A stretch of DNA of 64,000 nucleotides from Symbiodinium natans (taxonomy: Eukaryota > Sar > Dinophyceae > Suessiales > Symbiodiniaceae): assembly GCA_905221605.1 (NCBI GenBank), contig CAJNDS010001402.1, positions 670,001 through 734,000 on the forward strand, given 5' to 3'. How positions within the stretch are numbered: the first letter of the stretch is position 1; every line of letters starts with the position of its first letter. Below, piece after piece: positions 53,745 through 64,000 of this stretch. The notes under the pieces are model-generated. The model made no database searches, was not told the DNA's origin, and saw nothing but the letters and a program-made list of their open reading frames with translations. A program made the position numbers and the translations under genes.

Positions 53745-53890
53745 ACAGCCTAAGCTTGAACCGGTCTGTGCACCTCCAAGCTAAGACTTTTGCCTAGAGA
53801 CGGATGATGTGCCTGATATGCCCCTCATCAAACTCAGAGTCTGGCCATCTTCGCACACAGCCGTCGTCGCGCCAGCATCAACCTCAAGAT
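53745..53890. repeat. Decayed copy of 53018-53165
   Basis: CTGTGCACCTCCAAGC..., then TGATATGCCCCTCATCAAAC, then CATCAACCTCAAG mirrors CTCTGCACCTCCAAGC..., TGACATGCTCCTCATCAAAC and CAGCAGCCTCAAG about 725 bases earlier. Confidence 0.65.
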
Positions 53891-54895
53891 CAGTGTATAG
53901 CCCAGGTGAGAACAGAGTTGCTGTGAGAGAAGCACCCTTGTGATCAGACAGTTCTTGGCGTTCGGTTCGCTTGCAGGCTCGATGTGTTCATATCTAGGGC
54001 TTGAGCCTTCCATCTACCCAAACTTTCCCGGAACGAGCCGTCAGAGTCACTTCTGCACTTTAAGAGTTGAGTCTCAGGCAAAGCCAAAGTCCCTAAGAGG
54101 TCTTCCGGGCCACGAGTGCCTTGAGGTCCCTGGGCTGGGAGCCGAGGATGACGGTTTCTGGGGCTTCTGCTCGGCTTCGTTTTGCTGTGGTGAAGAATGC
54201 AGCCTCGGAGGCTCGCCGGTAATTCCATGCCGCCGGAATGCAATACCCGTCACCCGACTGGGGAGCTGGCCAATTGTGAAGAGCCGCTGAGCCGCGAGAA
54301 GACGGGGAGTTCATCTTTGCAGAGCATGACCATCTCCGCCCGGTGCCTGCCAGGCATCGGAGGTTTGCCGTTTGCCGAGTTGCCCTTTGTTGTGGTGCGG
54401 CTCCTGGATGCGAGAAGGGGACCCCGCCAGCCACAGCCACGCTTTCGAAATTGACGAAGCCACCAAGCCTCCGCGCCCAGCTGAACAAAGCGTGCTTTGC
54501 TGTTGCACCAAGCCCCCTGCTCACGGGCGGGTCTTCTTTTGGGTGGTTGGCCCAGGCCGATGCCCCGATCATCTCCAGGACCGGAGTTGTTCTCGGGCTC
54601 TCGGGTTCGGAGTTTCACCCGCACCTCCGGAGCCTAGCGTGTGTTCCTGCTTCGTTACGTGTGCCTCGGCCTCAAACCGAGGACAGGAAGGTTCCCCAAG
54701 TCCTGTAAGTACCAAGAAATCCTAAGTTTATGTGCCGAAGCGTAAGCTTTATCGACAGGGTCACCGATTGGGATCTAGCCCCGCTCCTGATCAGAGCCGC
54801 AGCGCAGATGGTACAGAAAGTACGGCGACGCCGGCGGCGCCGTCGCCGTTTGGCTCTGCTCAACGCCACAAAACCCGACATCCACAAAAAGCCTT

Positions 54896-55295
54896 GGCTC
54901 CCCAAGTCTGGGCCCACTGATTCCAACAATGGCGGTGCCGCCGTCGGTTTTGTCGGATCTGCGCAGGTCCAGCCACGGAGAATCCTCTTAGAGGTTCATC
55001 CAGCACAAAATTCCTGGCTCCCCAAGTCTGGGGGCCTGATGCCACCGACGGCGGCGCTGCCGTCGGCTTTGTTGGATCTGCGCAAATCCAGCCACGGAGA
55101 AGCCTCCTGGAGGTTCATCCATGCACAGAAAATCCTTGGCTCCCCAAGTCTGGGGGCCTGATGCCAACGACGGCGGCGCTGCTGTCGGCTTTGTCGGATC
55201 TGTGCAAATCCAGCCACAGAGAAGCCTGCTCCAGGACAGAACAGACTTGGCTTCCCAAGTCTGGGGGCCCACTGATACCGCCAAGCTCTGCCGTG
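54896..55295. repeat. ~120-bp tandem repeat, four starts
   Basis: GGCT(C/T)CCCAAGTCTGGG begins at 54896, 55016, 55138 and 55249 (steps 120, 122, 111). Each unit continues with GATGCCA.CGACGGCGGCGCTGCCGTCGG, TTTGTCGGATCTGCGCA.ATCCAGCCAC and AGAAGCCTCC. On the minus strand it reads as repeated PDLGSQ ... LWLDLHRS, on the plus strand as SAQIQPRR-like text; neither is persuasive as a protein. Confidence 0.88.
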
Positions 55296-55717
55296 CCCGT
55301 GTGCCAACGTGCCTGTCGTGAAGCCTTCTTCGCTGGAGCACCACGCTGTTCTCGGTGTGGCTGTCCACTGCGGCTCCTCGGCCAAGCATTCACATACTGG
55401 GCTTCAGGGTTTTAGGGTCAAGTTTAGGGTTAGGAGGTGTTGTGTAGGGCTTAAGAGTCAGAGTTGTAGTTTAGACTCTCATGGCTGGTGCCTCCAGGAT
55501 TCAACAATTCGATCAGGATTTCGGCACACACAGATGGCCACACGTCGGCGCCTAACCGGGCCAAACCCTTCGAAGAAACAGTCTGAGCACCTACCGGCCG
55601 CAGGGCGCAATGAGGCTGCAGGCCCCAACACCCCGCACCAGCACCAACGTGCGTCATTGTCAGTACCTATAACCGTTAACCCCCAAAACCCTCGGGATCC
55701 CAAAATCTGTTCCCAGA

Positions 55718-55796
55718 GAGAGAAAGAGAGAGAGAGAGAGAGTCCCCTCAAGCCCCGTAGAAGTAGAAGAAGAAGAAGAAGAAGAAGAAGAGAGAG
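55718..55796. repeat. (GA)n and (GAA)n microsatellite
   Basis: GAGAGAAAGAGAGAG, a short spacer, then about eight AGA/GAA triplets. The Arg-rich frame here is an artefact. Confidence 0.92.
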
Positions 55797-55967
55797 AACT
55801 CGTCAGCTGAAAGAGGTGAGCTGTGCATCGACATTGGCTCCAAAGGACCCTCGGTAGATCTCATGTGTGTGTGTGTGTGAGTGAGAAGTGGTTTCTTTCA
55901 GCCAAAGCCGTGAATTAACTCTAAACCCACGAAGTAGAGGCCAGTCGCGCGTTTCAAGCACGTGCAG

Positions 55968-56829
55968 GACTCCCGAGCACCGGCGGCCTTGCAGCGGCAA
56001 CAGCCCGGGCCTTGGCTTGCGTAGATATCTTCGCGATTTGCGGGTTGAAGGTTTAGGCCGATTTAGGGCTGAAAAGGTTTTGATATAGTTTAAGGTCTAG
56101 GGGTCCCAGGGTTTCCATGTAGGAGGATTCAGGTCTTGCGGCTACGAGTTTAGATGTTGAGGCTTCAGGAGGGTCATGGCCCCAGAGGCCCTGCTCGGCC
56201 CACGACCTCCAAATTGAGTGGGCATCAGCCGCCTGCGGAGAGAGTTCATTGATAGGGCATACAAGGTTAGAGCCGATACAGGGTTTGGGGTTTATGTGTT
56301 TATATATGTATATATATATATATGGAACCCAGACCCTAAACAATAAGCAGAAAAAGTCACAAGTCAAGCTTCTACATCCCGAAGGCCTAAAGGCCCCAGA
56401 CGCGACAACAACCTAGCGACCATCCCAAAACCCTCTACAGCAGGATGGTCTATTATACCCTACAATCCCTTAAACGGCCCTTTTTAGGGTTCATCATGGG
56501 GATTATAATGGCCTATAGGAACCCATCCTGGCAGCACACTGCTCATGCCACCAGTTCCGCTCTGGCCGAGCGAGAGGTCTTCAAGGGTCTCTGTGGCTCC
56601 TGTGCACGCGCAGTGATCGAGTCGCCCATGGAATCAGCAAGACGAGCTCGGAGGCTGTGCGAGTTGGAAAAAAAGGCGTTCCGGTCCCCAATCTTACCTG
56701 CAACGAGAAGGGGGGGGGGTTTTAGGGTGGATTGCCAGGACCCCGGAAGCCCTGACTACCCAAACAACTCTAGCCTAATTTGGCTGAGTGCAGTGTGGAG
56801 ACAGTGGCATCTGAAGCGAACGAGAGTGA
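55968..56829 (+). pseudogene. Second, decayed copy of carrier exons 6-8
   Basis: LPSTGGL at 55968-55990 keeps the GC donor. At 56535-56641 the exon encoding EVFKGLCGSCARAVIESPME parallels carrier exon 7 (EKQVFAGVCGSSARAVIESPIE). It has three extra codons near its start and one base lost near its end. The donor GTGGG is replaced by ACGAG. At 56794-56825 a stretch reading WRQWHLK resembles exon 8 (KRQTGQTWHL) and ends at GTGAGT. The surrounding introns match 39826-41480. A possible repeat-3-like exon (FGAGGARGARACASR, 57217-57285, GTGAGG donor) lies further on. Likely a pseudogene or fast-evolving paralogue. Confidence 0.6.
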
Positions 56830-57059
56830 GTAAAAGGGCTGTGTGTTTTCCCTGCCTCTACTTTGTGCACAGCACCAAGCTGCCAACACGCATGTGCTTG
56901 AGAGCGTTTCCAGGTGACCTGCCGGCTTGTCTCTCCGAACCACGTCTGAAGCTCTAACAACAAGTATAAACAATGCCGGTATGACACGCATGAAGGCAGT
57001 AAACCTAAACCTGAAGTACCCTGACCCCGCCCCCTATAAAACTGGAAGTAAACATTGAG

Positions 57060-57090
57060 ATATATATATATATAAACACACACACACAAC
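57060..57090. repeat. (TA)n (CA)n tract
   Basis: TATATATATATATA then ACACACACAC. Simple sequence. Confidence 0.9.
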
Positions 57091-57506
57091 CTAAACTCAC
57101 TAACCCCCATCAGGTTGCTTTTCTAGCCTTCTTCAGCCTTCCAAGGCATCACTATAGGGGCGCAGTTGTTTGCCAATTTCCCCCCGAAGCAGTCGGATCC
57201 CAACCTTCATTCTGTAAGCCGCCGCACAGCCCTCTGATGCAGCCTTTGGTGCTGGCGGAGCGCGCGGCGCCCGAGCCTGCGCGAGCCGCGCCAGGCCGGG
57301 AAGGCTCAAGGTGAGGAGTTGTGGGGCGTCCGAGGTGCATCTTTGGGATCTAATCCAGATTCCTTCTTGAATCTTCTTGTATAGGGTTAGGTTCCCTCCG
57401 AAAGCCTAATTATTCGGCTCTAGACACAATGGGCTTTCTTTTTGGGAGCCTTGAGTCAGGTGGGCAGATCTCTGAGCATGTGCCAATAATCTAAGAAATA
57501 TTCAAC

Positions 57507-57604
57507 ATACCCCTTGGGCATACCCCTAAAAGAAATTAAGGGGTATGGTAATATCCTCCCTTAGACTCCCTTATAATTTCCTTGCATAGGTTAAGGGGTA
57601 TGGG
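57507..57604. repeat. Inverted-repeat element, possible MITE
   Basis: ATACCCCTTGGGCATACCCC at the left and TTAAGGGGTATGGG at the right are complementary ends. Inside, CATACCCCT and AGGGGTATG form a second, tighter hairpin. Confidence 0.5.
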
Positions 57605-57844
57605 TTTGGGGTGTGGTGAATCATTCTTAGAATTAACCAGGAGGCTCCATACATCCGGACATTATCTCCAAAACCGCAATCCTAAACTCTTGCAGTTCCT
57701 ATACCCTGTACTACTCGAAGTCCTGCACAAAACCCTGCAATTGTCCAACTCAGGCGCCGCTAGGCCCACACCGTCAGTTTCCAGAGCCAAAGACGACCTA
57801 GTCCACGCCCCAGGGGCAGGAGCGAGGTTCAAGTCAGAACATAG

Positions 57845-58022
57845 AGTATATTTTTTATTTTATATTATATTATATTATACTATATGATATTATATGAGAG
57901 AGAGAGAGATATATATATATATATATATATAATAGTTGTACACGTGTTGCTCCCAGCTGCTGCCACAGCCTCTCCTTCTACATTGCATTTTTTTTTCTCT
58001 CTCTCTCTCTCTCTCTCTCTGT
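57845..58022. repeat. ATATT, GA, TA and CT simple repeats
   Basis: (TATAT)n at 57850-57895, (GA)n and (TA)n to 57932, and (CT)n at 57998-58022. Confidence 0.9.
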
Positions 58023-60530
58023 CTGCTCTATCGCATCCGTCTCCACATGTGTCAGACTCTGAAGAAGGACGCTCACCTGGCTTGTCAATCGCCTGCGTTT
58101 AGGCTTGCCACCTGCAGCGGAATGAACTCAATCACAGCTCAGCAGACTTTGAACATCTCCGAACCATGGGTGGGAGACAGTCAAAACCTTGATGTAGGCT
58201 GTACAGGTACCGGGCAGCAGGTACTATGACCACACGGACAAGAGAGTCTTAAGTTCGCATCCCATGGCTTCATCAGACGTCGTCGTCATGGTGCCGGCAG
58301 AAGAAGAGGTGCAACATGTGCAACGATGCACTGTACGTCCAAACACCCTCGCTGGGCGTGACCCTGGGGTCTCACTCACTCTGCATGCACGCACATCCTT
58401 GCATGCGCCACCCAAACTCTTGAAGCTGCCTTAAACCATCCGAAGCCCAAAGCCCCTACGCCCCCACGCTGTCCCTCCCCACCCCGAATTATACGATGGT
58501 AAAGCCCGAAGAGCCCGCAAGTTCAGCCAAACCGCCAGAAGCAAAGAAGAGATGGCTTAGGCATTTGGCGTGGTTTAGGGTCCATAGGGTTCGTTCGCGG
58601 CTTAGGATATTGGAATGGCTTAGGATGGTTTTTGGCAGTCTATAGGATGCTCTAGCGGCCTAAATATCCTGAAAGCCCCTATGAACAAACCATACGCCTG
58701 TGAGACGTGAAGCACCAGACCCTAACCAAGGGCATCAGATCGTGAGGGTGTGGGGGGGGGGGGGAGGTTTACAGTTTAGACTTAAGAGTAGAACCTATGC
58801 AGAAACTTAAAGCACATGCACCACCGCAGAAGCTTTAGTGCTTGGAGGATCTCGGCTGAATAAGATTCTTGCTTCCTGACTTGATGAAGGCGCTTCCTGC
58901 CTAAGCCGAAGCACGATAGAACAACCCTCTCCACAGTCTTAGGTTTTGAAGCCCGAAAGCCAAAGGTTCCTGCAGTAGGCAAGCACGACTCCAGGGCGTG
59001 GGATTCAATCGACTCCCTTCCGTCCGGACGGTGCGGCCGCGGTTGCCCGAGGCGTGATGGGGGGGAGAGCGCCACTTCTAGGGTCCCCAGCTGTAAACCC
59101 CAAAGCCCTTTGCCATGCTTGGGGACTGATATAAGTAGGCCATAATAACGACCTTAAACCTGAACAGAGCAACTTCTAGAAAAGGACCTCAAAAGCCCCA
59201 AATCTAAACGGCTTGGGGTGTAGGAGCGGAGGTTGAAGGGTGTCTTGTCCAGGAACCATGCATTCAAAGCCCTCAAGCTTCTACGTTAAAGCAAGCCCCA
59301 AGTTCCAAGGGGGATTCCAAGAACCCTAAATCGCTACTGGTCCCGTTCGGAAGGCGCTTTCCCGGCCTGTTCTGCACTCATGACCTGCATCCACCTGAAG
59401 CCCCGGTCCTAGGGGGTTCTGGTTTTTGTTGAACCTTCGAACCCACAACCCTCAATAACCGAGCGTAAATCAATCTGCAGAGGCAAGTGTAGGGCTTAGG
59501 GTTTTCCACGCCAGGCGGTAGAGTCCGAAGAGGCGGTGGCCCCAGCGCAAGGGCTGTGGGGTCTGGTCTGACATGAACTCAGGGTCTGGATTTGTTTGAG
59601 TTTAGAATGAAGGGGTTGCCTCAGGAAAAAAAATGAAGGCGAAGCCAAACCTCTGCATATCAATAGCTTGCAGGTCTGCTGCACTGCGGCACTCAACCTG
59701 TTTACTTTGGGCTCAAGTTGGCATAAGCCCACCTGAACATCCCTAGGTGTGGGACGAGGCGCTAGCCACTAACCCTCGGCGATACTTTGTACAGCAGGGG
59801 GTGGAGGAATTCGCCTTATGTGCCTTTCTATGTTCCCAAATATGTACGTTTGTAAACACTGTACACGTGCGCGTATCGCCGAGCTAAGCTCCCTGGACCC
59901 CTGAGCCCTAGACCCGCAGCCCTGCCTGAAGAACCCCAAAGCTACCCAGACCTGGGTGGAGTAGATATGAAAAACGCCTTACAAGTTCCTACGCAGAACA
60001 GCTCTACAGCTTTGGCTTCCCCACTCACGAGATCCCAGTCAGGATCCCAAGCTCACACTGGCACTGCCTCTGCCGCGTGTTAGCCAGAAGGTCGGAAGGG
60101 GCTTGGGACAGGGTCAGGGTTTGAATCCCAGACCCTGGAACTCCGCAAGCCTTACAGGCCCTAAAAGCCCAATAAGACTATAGTAAGCCTAAGCATAAGC
60201 CTCATAAAGCCTGAAAACCATAAAAACCCTCTGATTTGAGCCCCAGTTGCCCCCGAAAGTGAACCCCTTGGACCACACGCTCCATGAGCCTTAGCCCTCA
60301 ACATCAAAAATTAGAATAAAAAGATCTTAACCAGCCTATAATGGCAGCCTATATGTTAGTCGGCCAGCATTGCTAGTATCTCAAGGGTCCAGGAGCCCAA
60401 ATACGCATCTTGCAGGGTCCGCAGCGAATCTCGGTTTGGTAGCTCTTGGTCTGGACTGGCGGCCCAGACACCCGTGCACCCCGACCCCATGATGGTCGGA
60501 GCAAATTGTAAGCCACCCTTTAACTCCAAG
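58023..60530. other. Spacer with few coding signals
   Basis: Heptamer-like sequence and short homopolymers (G12 at 58750). Weak coding-like phrases near 59680 and 60022-60110 have no clear splice frame. No gene called. Confidence 0.4.
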
Positions 60531-60710
60531 CTCGCCAAGCTCTTGAATATTCCGCCACCGAAGATCACCGAAAGAAAGGCCCCGAATCCTACATTCACGA
60601 ACCCAAGCTCCGAGCTCCGCAGGCAGCGGTTCATCAGAGCCTTTCGCCTGCCATCAGTGCTTTGTTTGAGCAGCTGGCCCAACAACATCTGCTTGAGCTG
60701 CACCTTGGTC
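60531..60710 (+). CDS. Likely exon of an unrecognised gene
   Basis: An ATG-less plus frame reads QALEYSATEDHRKKGPESYI, then HEPKLRAPQAAVHQSLSPAI and FEQLAQQHLLELHLG, and stops exactly at a GTAAGAG donor (60711). Acceptor CCAAG at 60529-60530. Charged first half, then a leucine/glutamine helix. This frame is far more protein-like than the ATG-starting frames on either strand over the same bases. No family recognised. Confidence 0.58.
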
Positions 60711-60940
60711 GTAAGAGCTCAAAGTGCGGGGTCGGGAGTGGCTCGGGATTTGGAAGGTGGCTTCATGTTCAGGGGTCTCCAGACCTCAAGACCGATCCTA
60801 TGGCTTGAGCATGCGTGGGGGATTAAGGGTCTGTGTCTGTGGTTTAGGCTCTGAGTGCCAGCGTCATACTACGGAGTACGCAGTGGAGGGTCTAGGGTTT
60901 TTGGAGTTTGGGAGCGATAATCCGATGTTGTGTGCCGGAG

Positions 60941-61125
60941 GGCGACGGCCAAGTCGACCATTTGGCTGCCACCGGATGCCACCTAGTCGCACGAAGAATG
61001 CCGTGGCAAGGGTTTTACATCCTGCCACAACACATTTGTGCTTGGTGCCACATAGCATGGATGTGCCAAATAGAGAGTCCGGTGGAATCCTCGCCCCTGG
61101 AGCACAAGGCCATGCAGAACCTGAA
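60941..61125 (+). CDS. Likely exon, Cys/His/Trp-rich
   Basis: Acceptor CGGAG|G; GDGQVDHLAATGCHLVARRM, then PWQGFYILPQHICAWCHIAW and MCQIESPVESSPLEHK. Conspicuous Cys, His and Trp spacing but no zinc-finger pattern I recognise. The end is uncertain (GC after CACAAG is possible). Confidence 0.5.
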
Positions 61126-61382
61126 ACACCCAAACCCGAAAAACTCTTGAAGCCCTTCAATTCTGAACCCTTGATCTCCAAAACGCAGAGACTCTACATC
61201 CTTGAACTCTTGTGACTTCTAGCTGCCCCAGACCCTTTCCCTCTGATAAGCCTCCCCTGAACCCTGAAACCCTAAACCCTAAAAGAGCTGGCTGTTAAGT
61301 AGTATATTTGTTTAGATTTACTTTTTGGGGTTCTGGTCCCTATATTAGGTAAGTAGTCCGACAAGTATGTGCGTTTTTTGCC

Positions 61383-61475
61383 TGGGTCACTGCAAACCTT
61401 GGACCCCAGCAACCGAACGAAGGAGCCCGGCTCCCGTATGAGCCCACGGACCAGCCCGCGCGGATCCAGTTCCAG
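61383..61475 (+). CDS. Possible exon, proline-rich
   Basis: ANLGPQQPNEGARLPYEPTD then QPARIQFQ, followed by GTTGGC. No good acceptor just upstream. The minus-strand frame here is less convincing. Confidence 0.33.
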
Positions 61476-61926
61476 GTTGGCTAGCCCCAAAAGCTCGGAT
61501 CCGCAGCTGCACTGGACTTGAGCTCAGAGGCTTAGGATTTAGGGTTCGGGGCTTAGGATTTGGTTTGGGGTGTCAGGGTTTAGGGTTACCATGGGTGCCA
61601 GCTGAAGATCGAAACCTGTTAGGCTGGAAGCAGAAGGTAATACAGGTACCTAAGACCAGATGAGGCCTCAAGTATTCCCTAAACCTACCAGGGGGTGTCC
61701 GAAAATAGGAGGACCCTTTTGGGGGATTCTATAGAAGGATTAGACTATATTGGGGGTATATTCGGGGGACCTTTTTGGGCGAAACACCTACCGGGGCTAC
61801 CTGGACCTTTTGTGTAAGCTGACCCTCAGCTGCTCCTGATTCGGGTTCTCACGCATGAGGTCGTCGAAAGTCCGAGAGGCGATCGGCTTCCTACCTGCAG
61901 CAAAGTCGTCACTTGAAGGGCTTGCT

Positions 61927-62005
61927 TTGGGATGTTCCCCCTTATACTCACAGTCCTTATTAGGGACTATACTAGGGAGTACTATGAATCCCTACTCAGG
62001 AGCTG
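61927..62005. mobile_element. MITE-like foldback element, copy 2 (partial)
   Basis: GGGATGTTCCCCC, then ACTCACAGTCCTTATTAGGGA, then GGGAGTACTATGAATCCCTA matches the element at 26001-26103, but the right terminal repeat is lost or decayed after about 62000. Confidence 0.7.
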
Positions 62006-62245
62006 TTAGTGTTAGCAAGGCTTGCTGGTTTGGGGTCTGGGGTCTGGGGATCTGAGGGGCTTTCGACACTTCTGGCTAAGAATGCAGGGCTTGCGGTTTC
62101 AGACTCTAGGAAGGGAGGGTTGCAAGTTGCAAGTTTCCTGAGTTGCGAGAGGCGTCGGGAACCTGCCTTGGATCCCCTGCCTTGTCCATTGTTCATCTTG
62201 TGGCAGGGCTGGGTTCTTAGGACACCCCCCCTTCCAAAAAAAAAC

Positions 62246-62282
62246 ACACACACACACACACACACCGCACACAAAAAAAAAA
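62246..62282. repeat. (CA)n with flanking poly-A
   Basis: A9 then (CA)11 then A9. Simple sequence. Confidence 0.9.
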
Positions 62283-62695
62283 CCAAGAAATGAAACATGA
62301 AATACATGGTTGAGTTGCTTGATCTGCTTTTCCCAGTGAAATCTTGGAACCTAGAAAGCCCAAACCCTGAACCCTCAATTCCCAATCCCCACCCCTTGAG
62401 TCCTGATAACCCCTAGGCAGCAAGACTTCAGCACGGGGCACGCCACGAAGCGGCGGGTTTCGGCACTGATGTGCAAGCCCCTTGGGCTTGATCCAGGGTA
62501 CCCCCACAGCTCGAGCAGGGGATAGGGTTTCGGGTTTGGGGTTTGGGGTTGAGGGTTTTAGGGTGCCCTCGACGACGACGTACCTTTCTGGAGTTTATTG
62601 CGTTCGCTTGGGAAGTTGCAGTACCCTCCGGGGTTCGGCCGGCCCAGCAATCACTCGTACCGCCCTCAGATTCAGAGTTTAGGGACCCTGTGCAG

Positions 62696-62798
62696 GCAGA
62701 AAGATGGCCTGCGCGAAGTGCACGCAGACTCGGTCGCAGAAGTACTCACTGTGGAAAACAAGGACCCGCAACGTCCGTGTGACGGAGTTATCTCATGA
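62696..62798 (+). CDS. Likely terminal exon, unknown protein
   Basis: Acceptor TGCAG|G; QKDGLREVHADSVAEVLTVE then NKDPQRPCDGVIS and TGA at 62796. Strongly protein-like. An upstream stretch (FLEFIAFAWEVAVPSG, 62587-62634) may be another exon. It probably closes the gene begun at 60531 or earlier; the phase with earlier exons was not resolved. Confidence 0.5.
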
Positions 62799-62897
62799 TC
62801 CTGATTAGCATTAAATCGTTGTTTTTTCTTACAGACTGCAGCTGACTTCTTGCAGTTATCATTTGTTTGTTATTCGTATTGTGTTTGTTCGTTGTAC

Positions 62898-63052
62898 ATG
62901 ATCATCATCATCATCATCATATTATTATTATTCTTGTTATTCTTCGTCTTCTTATTATTCTTCATCTTCCTCTTCCTCTTCATCTTCCTCTTCCTCTCAT
63001 CTTCATATTCATCTTCTTCTTCATCTTCTTCTTCATCATCATCATCATGCTT
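62898..63052. repeat. (ATC)n / (TTC)n trinucleotide tract
   Basis: ATC triplets, then TTA/TTC, CTTCCT and TTC triplets, returning to ATC. About 155 bases. The Ile/Leu/Phe or Ser-rich frames are artefacts. Confidence 0.93.
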
Positions 63053-63408
63053 AATTACTCTTCTTCTTGGCACGGGGGCGGCCAAAGCACCTCTTGACAC
63101 TCCATGCAGCCGAGTCCCTGACGCGAGATGACGCGAGCCACTGGCAAGTTCTAAGCTAGTGTGGATGACATGGTAGTAGTGCAGATCGCGCACCCAAGGC
63201 CCCCAACGAACCCCAAACGTGAAACCCCAAAAAAAAAACACTTCCCAAAGGCTCTACAAAAAACACTAAACTCCTGTAGAATCCAAGGCTTTAGAGGGCT
63301 CGGGGCTGAGGATGTTCAGGGTTTTTCAGGCCACCCACACTTGGCGCCCTAATTCCCCGAATGATTGCCATGTAGCGGGGCACATCGCACAGAGGGGCAC
63401 TCGTTTGT

Positions 63409-63897
63409 TTGCACTTCCACGTATTTTATGCAAATGTCTGCCTGCACACCCCTAAACCAAATTGTCCGTTGTATGCTCAGTCCTTTGCCGAAGTCCCGAA
63501 CTCATCCCATGTTGCTTGCTGTCCATGCCTTCAAGCCAGCAGGAAAATACGTCGCCACTGGGACGCGGGAAGGGCGTTACTACCCAAGATCTTCAACAAC
63601 TCCTGCCAGATGCCACTTGACAGTCTGGACATGACTTGCGACGCGCGACCTTTTTTTTCTCGAGAGCTGCGGCCTACTCTAAGTTTTTTAGCCACTGGCA
63701 TCGAGGAAGTACCAGACACTGGGACCACGGAGTTCGTCGGTATGCCCGATCAGGACCTCTGGGCGTTTCGGAGTTGCCAAAAGCCCCTACCCCGAATAGC
63801 TGGCCCTGTACACTCCGCAGCTCCAGCCCAAGCTACCCGAAAGAAGATGTTAGGGCCCTTTTTCGGGTTTCTGGTGTCAACTTCGACACCATCTTAA
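63409..63897 (+). CDS. Possible coding frame, best in the middle
   Basis: A 162-codon frame whose middle (LDMTCDARPFFSRELRPTLS, then FLATGIEEVPDTGTTEFVGM) looks protein-like. The start region reads better in another frame (63365-63634: LLAVHAFKPAGKYVATGTRE), so an intron or a frame change near 63600 is possible. No family recognised. The window ends 100 bases later. Confidence 0.38.
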   Translation: MHFHVFYANVCLHTPKPNCPLYAQSFAEVPNSSHVACCPCLQASRKIRRHWDAGRALLPKIFNNSCQMPLDSLDMTCDARPFFSRELRPTLSFLATGIEEVPDTGTTEFVGMPDQDLWAFRSCQKPLPRIAGPVHSAAPAQATRKKMLGPFFGFLVSTSTPS

Positions 63898-64000
63898 GGG
63901 ACTGGGGTCCAACCATACCTTTCTCGGGGTTCAAGGGAGTGATTTTCTGGGATGTAGAGGGTTTCTTTCTTGGCCGGATCGAATTGCGCTCGGCTCTTGC

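Noticed and set aside
60356-60703. 115-codon minus-strand ORF with a hydrophobic middle
   Set aside because: The plus-strand frame at 60531-60710 is better in composition and ends exactly at a GTAAGAG donor.

Overview
This window is nuclear DNA of a eukaryote, most likely a dinoflagellate alga. It is not bacterial: there are no operons, and most long open frames lie in simple repeats. Four observations point to a dinoflagellate. (1) Degenerate copies of the plant/alga-type telomere heptamer TTTAGGG (CCCTAAA on the other strand) fill introns and spacers throughout. (2) Recognisable proteins are cut into exons of 18-140 bases. (3) Reading those exons forces many introns to start with GC rather than GT, a known dinoflagellate habit. 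(4) Acceptors are usually followed by G (AG|G). The species cannot be named; a symbiodiniacean-like genome is a guess.

Layout. 0.3-1.9 kb: a possible minus-strand frame and a plus-strand 241-residue ORF with an F-box-like start. 2.7-3.3 kb: a GT/GCGT microsatellite. 6.2-6.6 kb: a large foldback between direct repeats. 7.6-10.2 kb: five abutting satellite arrays. 10.2-16.1 kb: mostly spacer. 16.2-45.8 kb: exons which, read in order, build one mitochondrial carrier (SLC25-type) protein. Its two ~11-kb introns appear to hold complete same-strand genes: an OAS/CD-NTase-like nucleotidyltransferase (18.2-19.8 kb), a KCTD/T1-type BTB gene (20.9-23.1 kb) with further exons to 26.4 kb, a multi-exon membrane protein (29.5-37.5 kb) and a PPPDE-like peptidase ORF (38.8-39.6 kb). 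30.6-32.4 kb: a CAA tract and a nested tandem duplication. 45.8-60.5 kb: gene-poor, with three local duplications, a 120-bp tandem repeat and a decayed second copy of the carrier's middle exons. 60.5-62.8 kb: exons of an unrecognised gene. 63.4-63.9 kb: one more coding-like frame.

The genes do not look like a pathway. The strongest results are the exon-by-exon recovery of the carrier and the T1-domain gene, the dominance of GC-AG introns, the nucleotidyltransferase, the paired carrier loci that expose a small transposable element, and the satellite cluster. Exon ends were placed by eye from protein family patterns, reading frame and splice sites. No alignment, RNA or database evidence was available.
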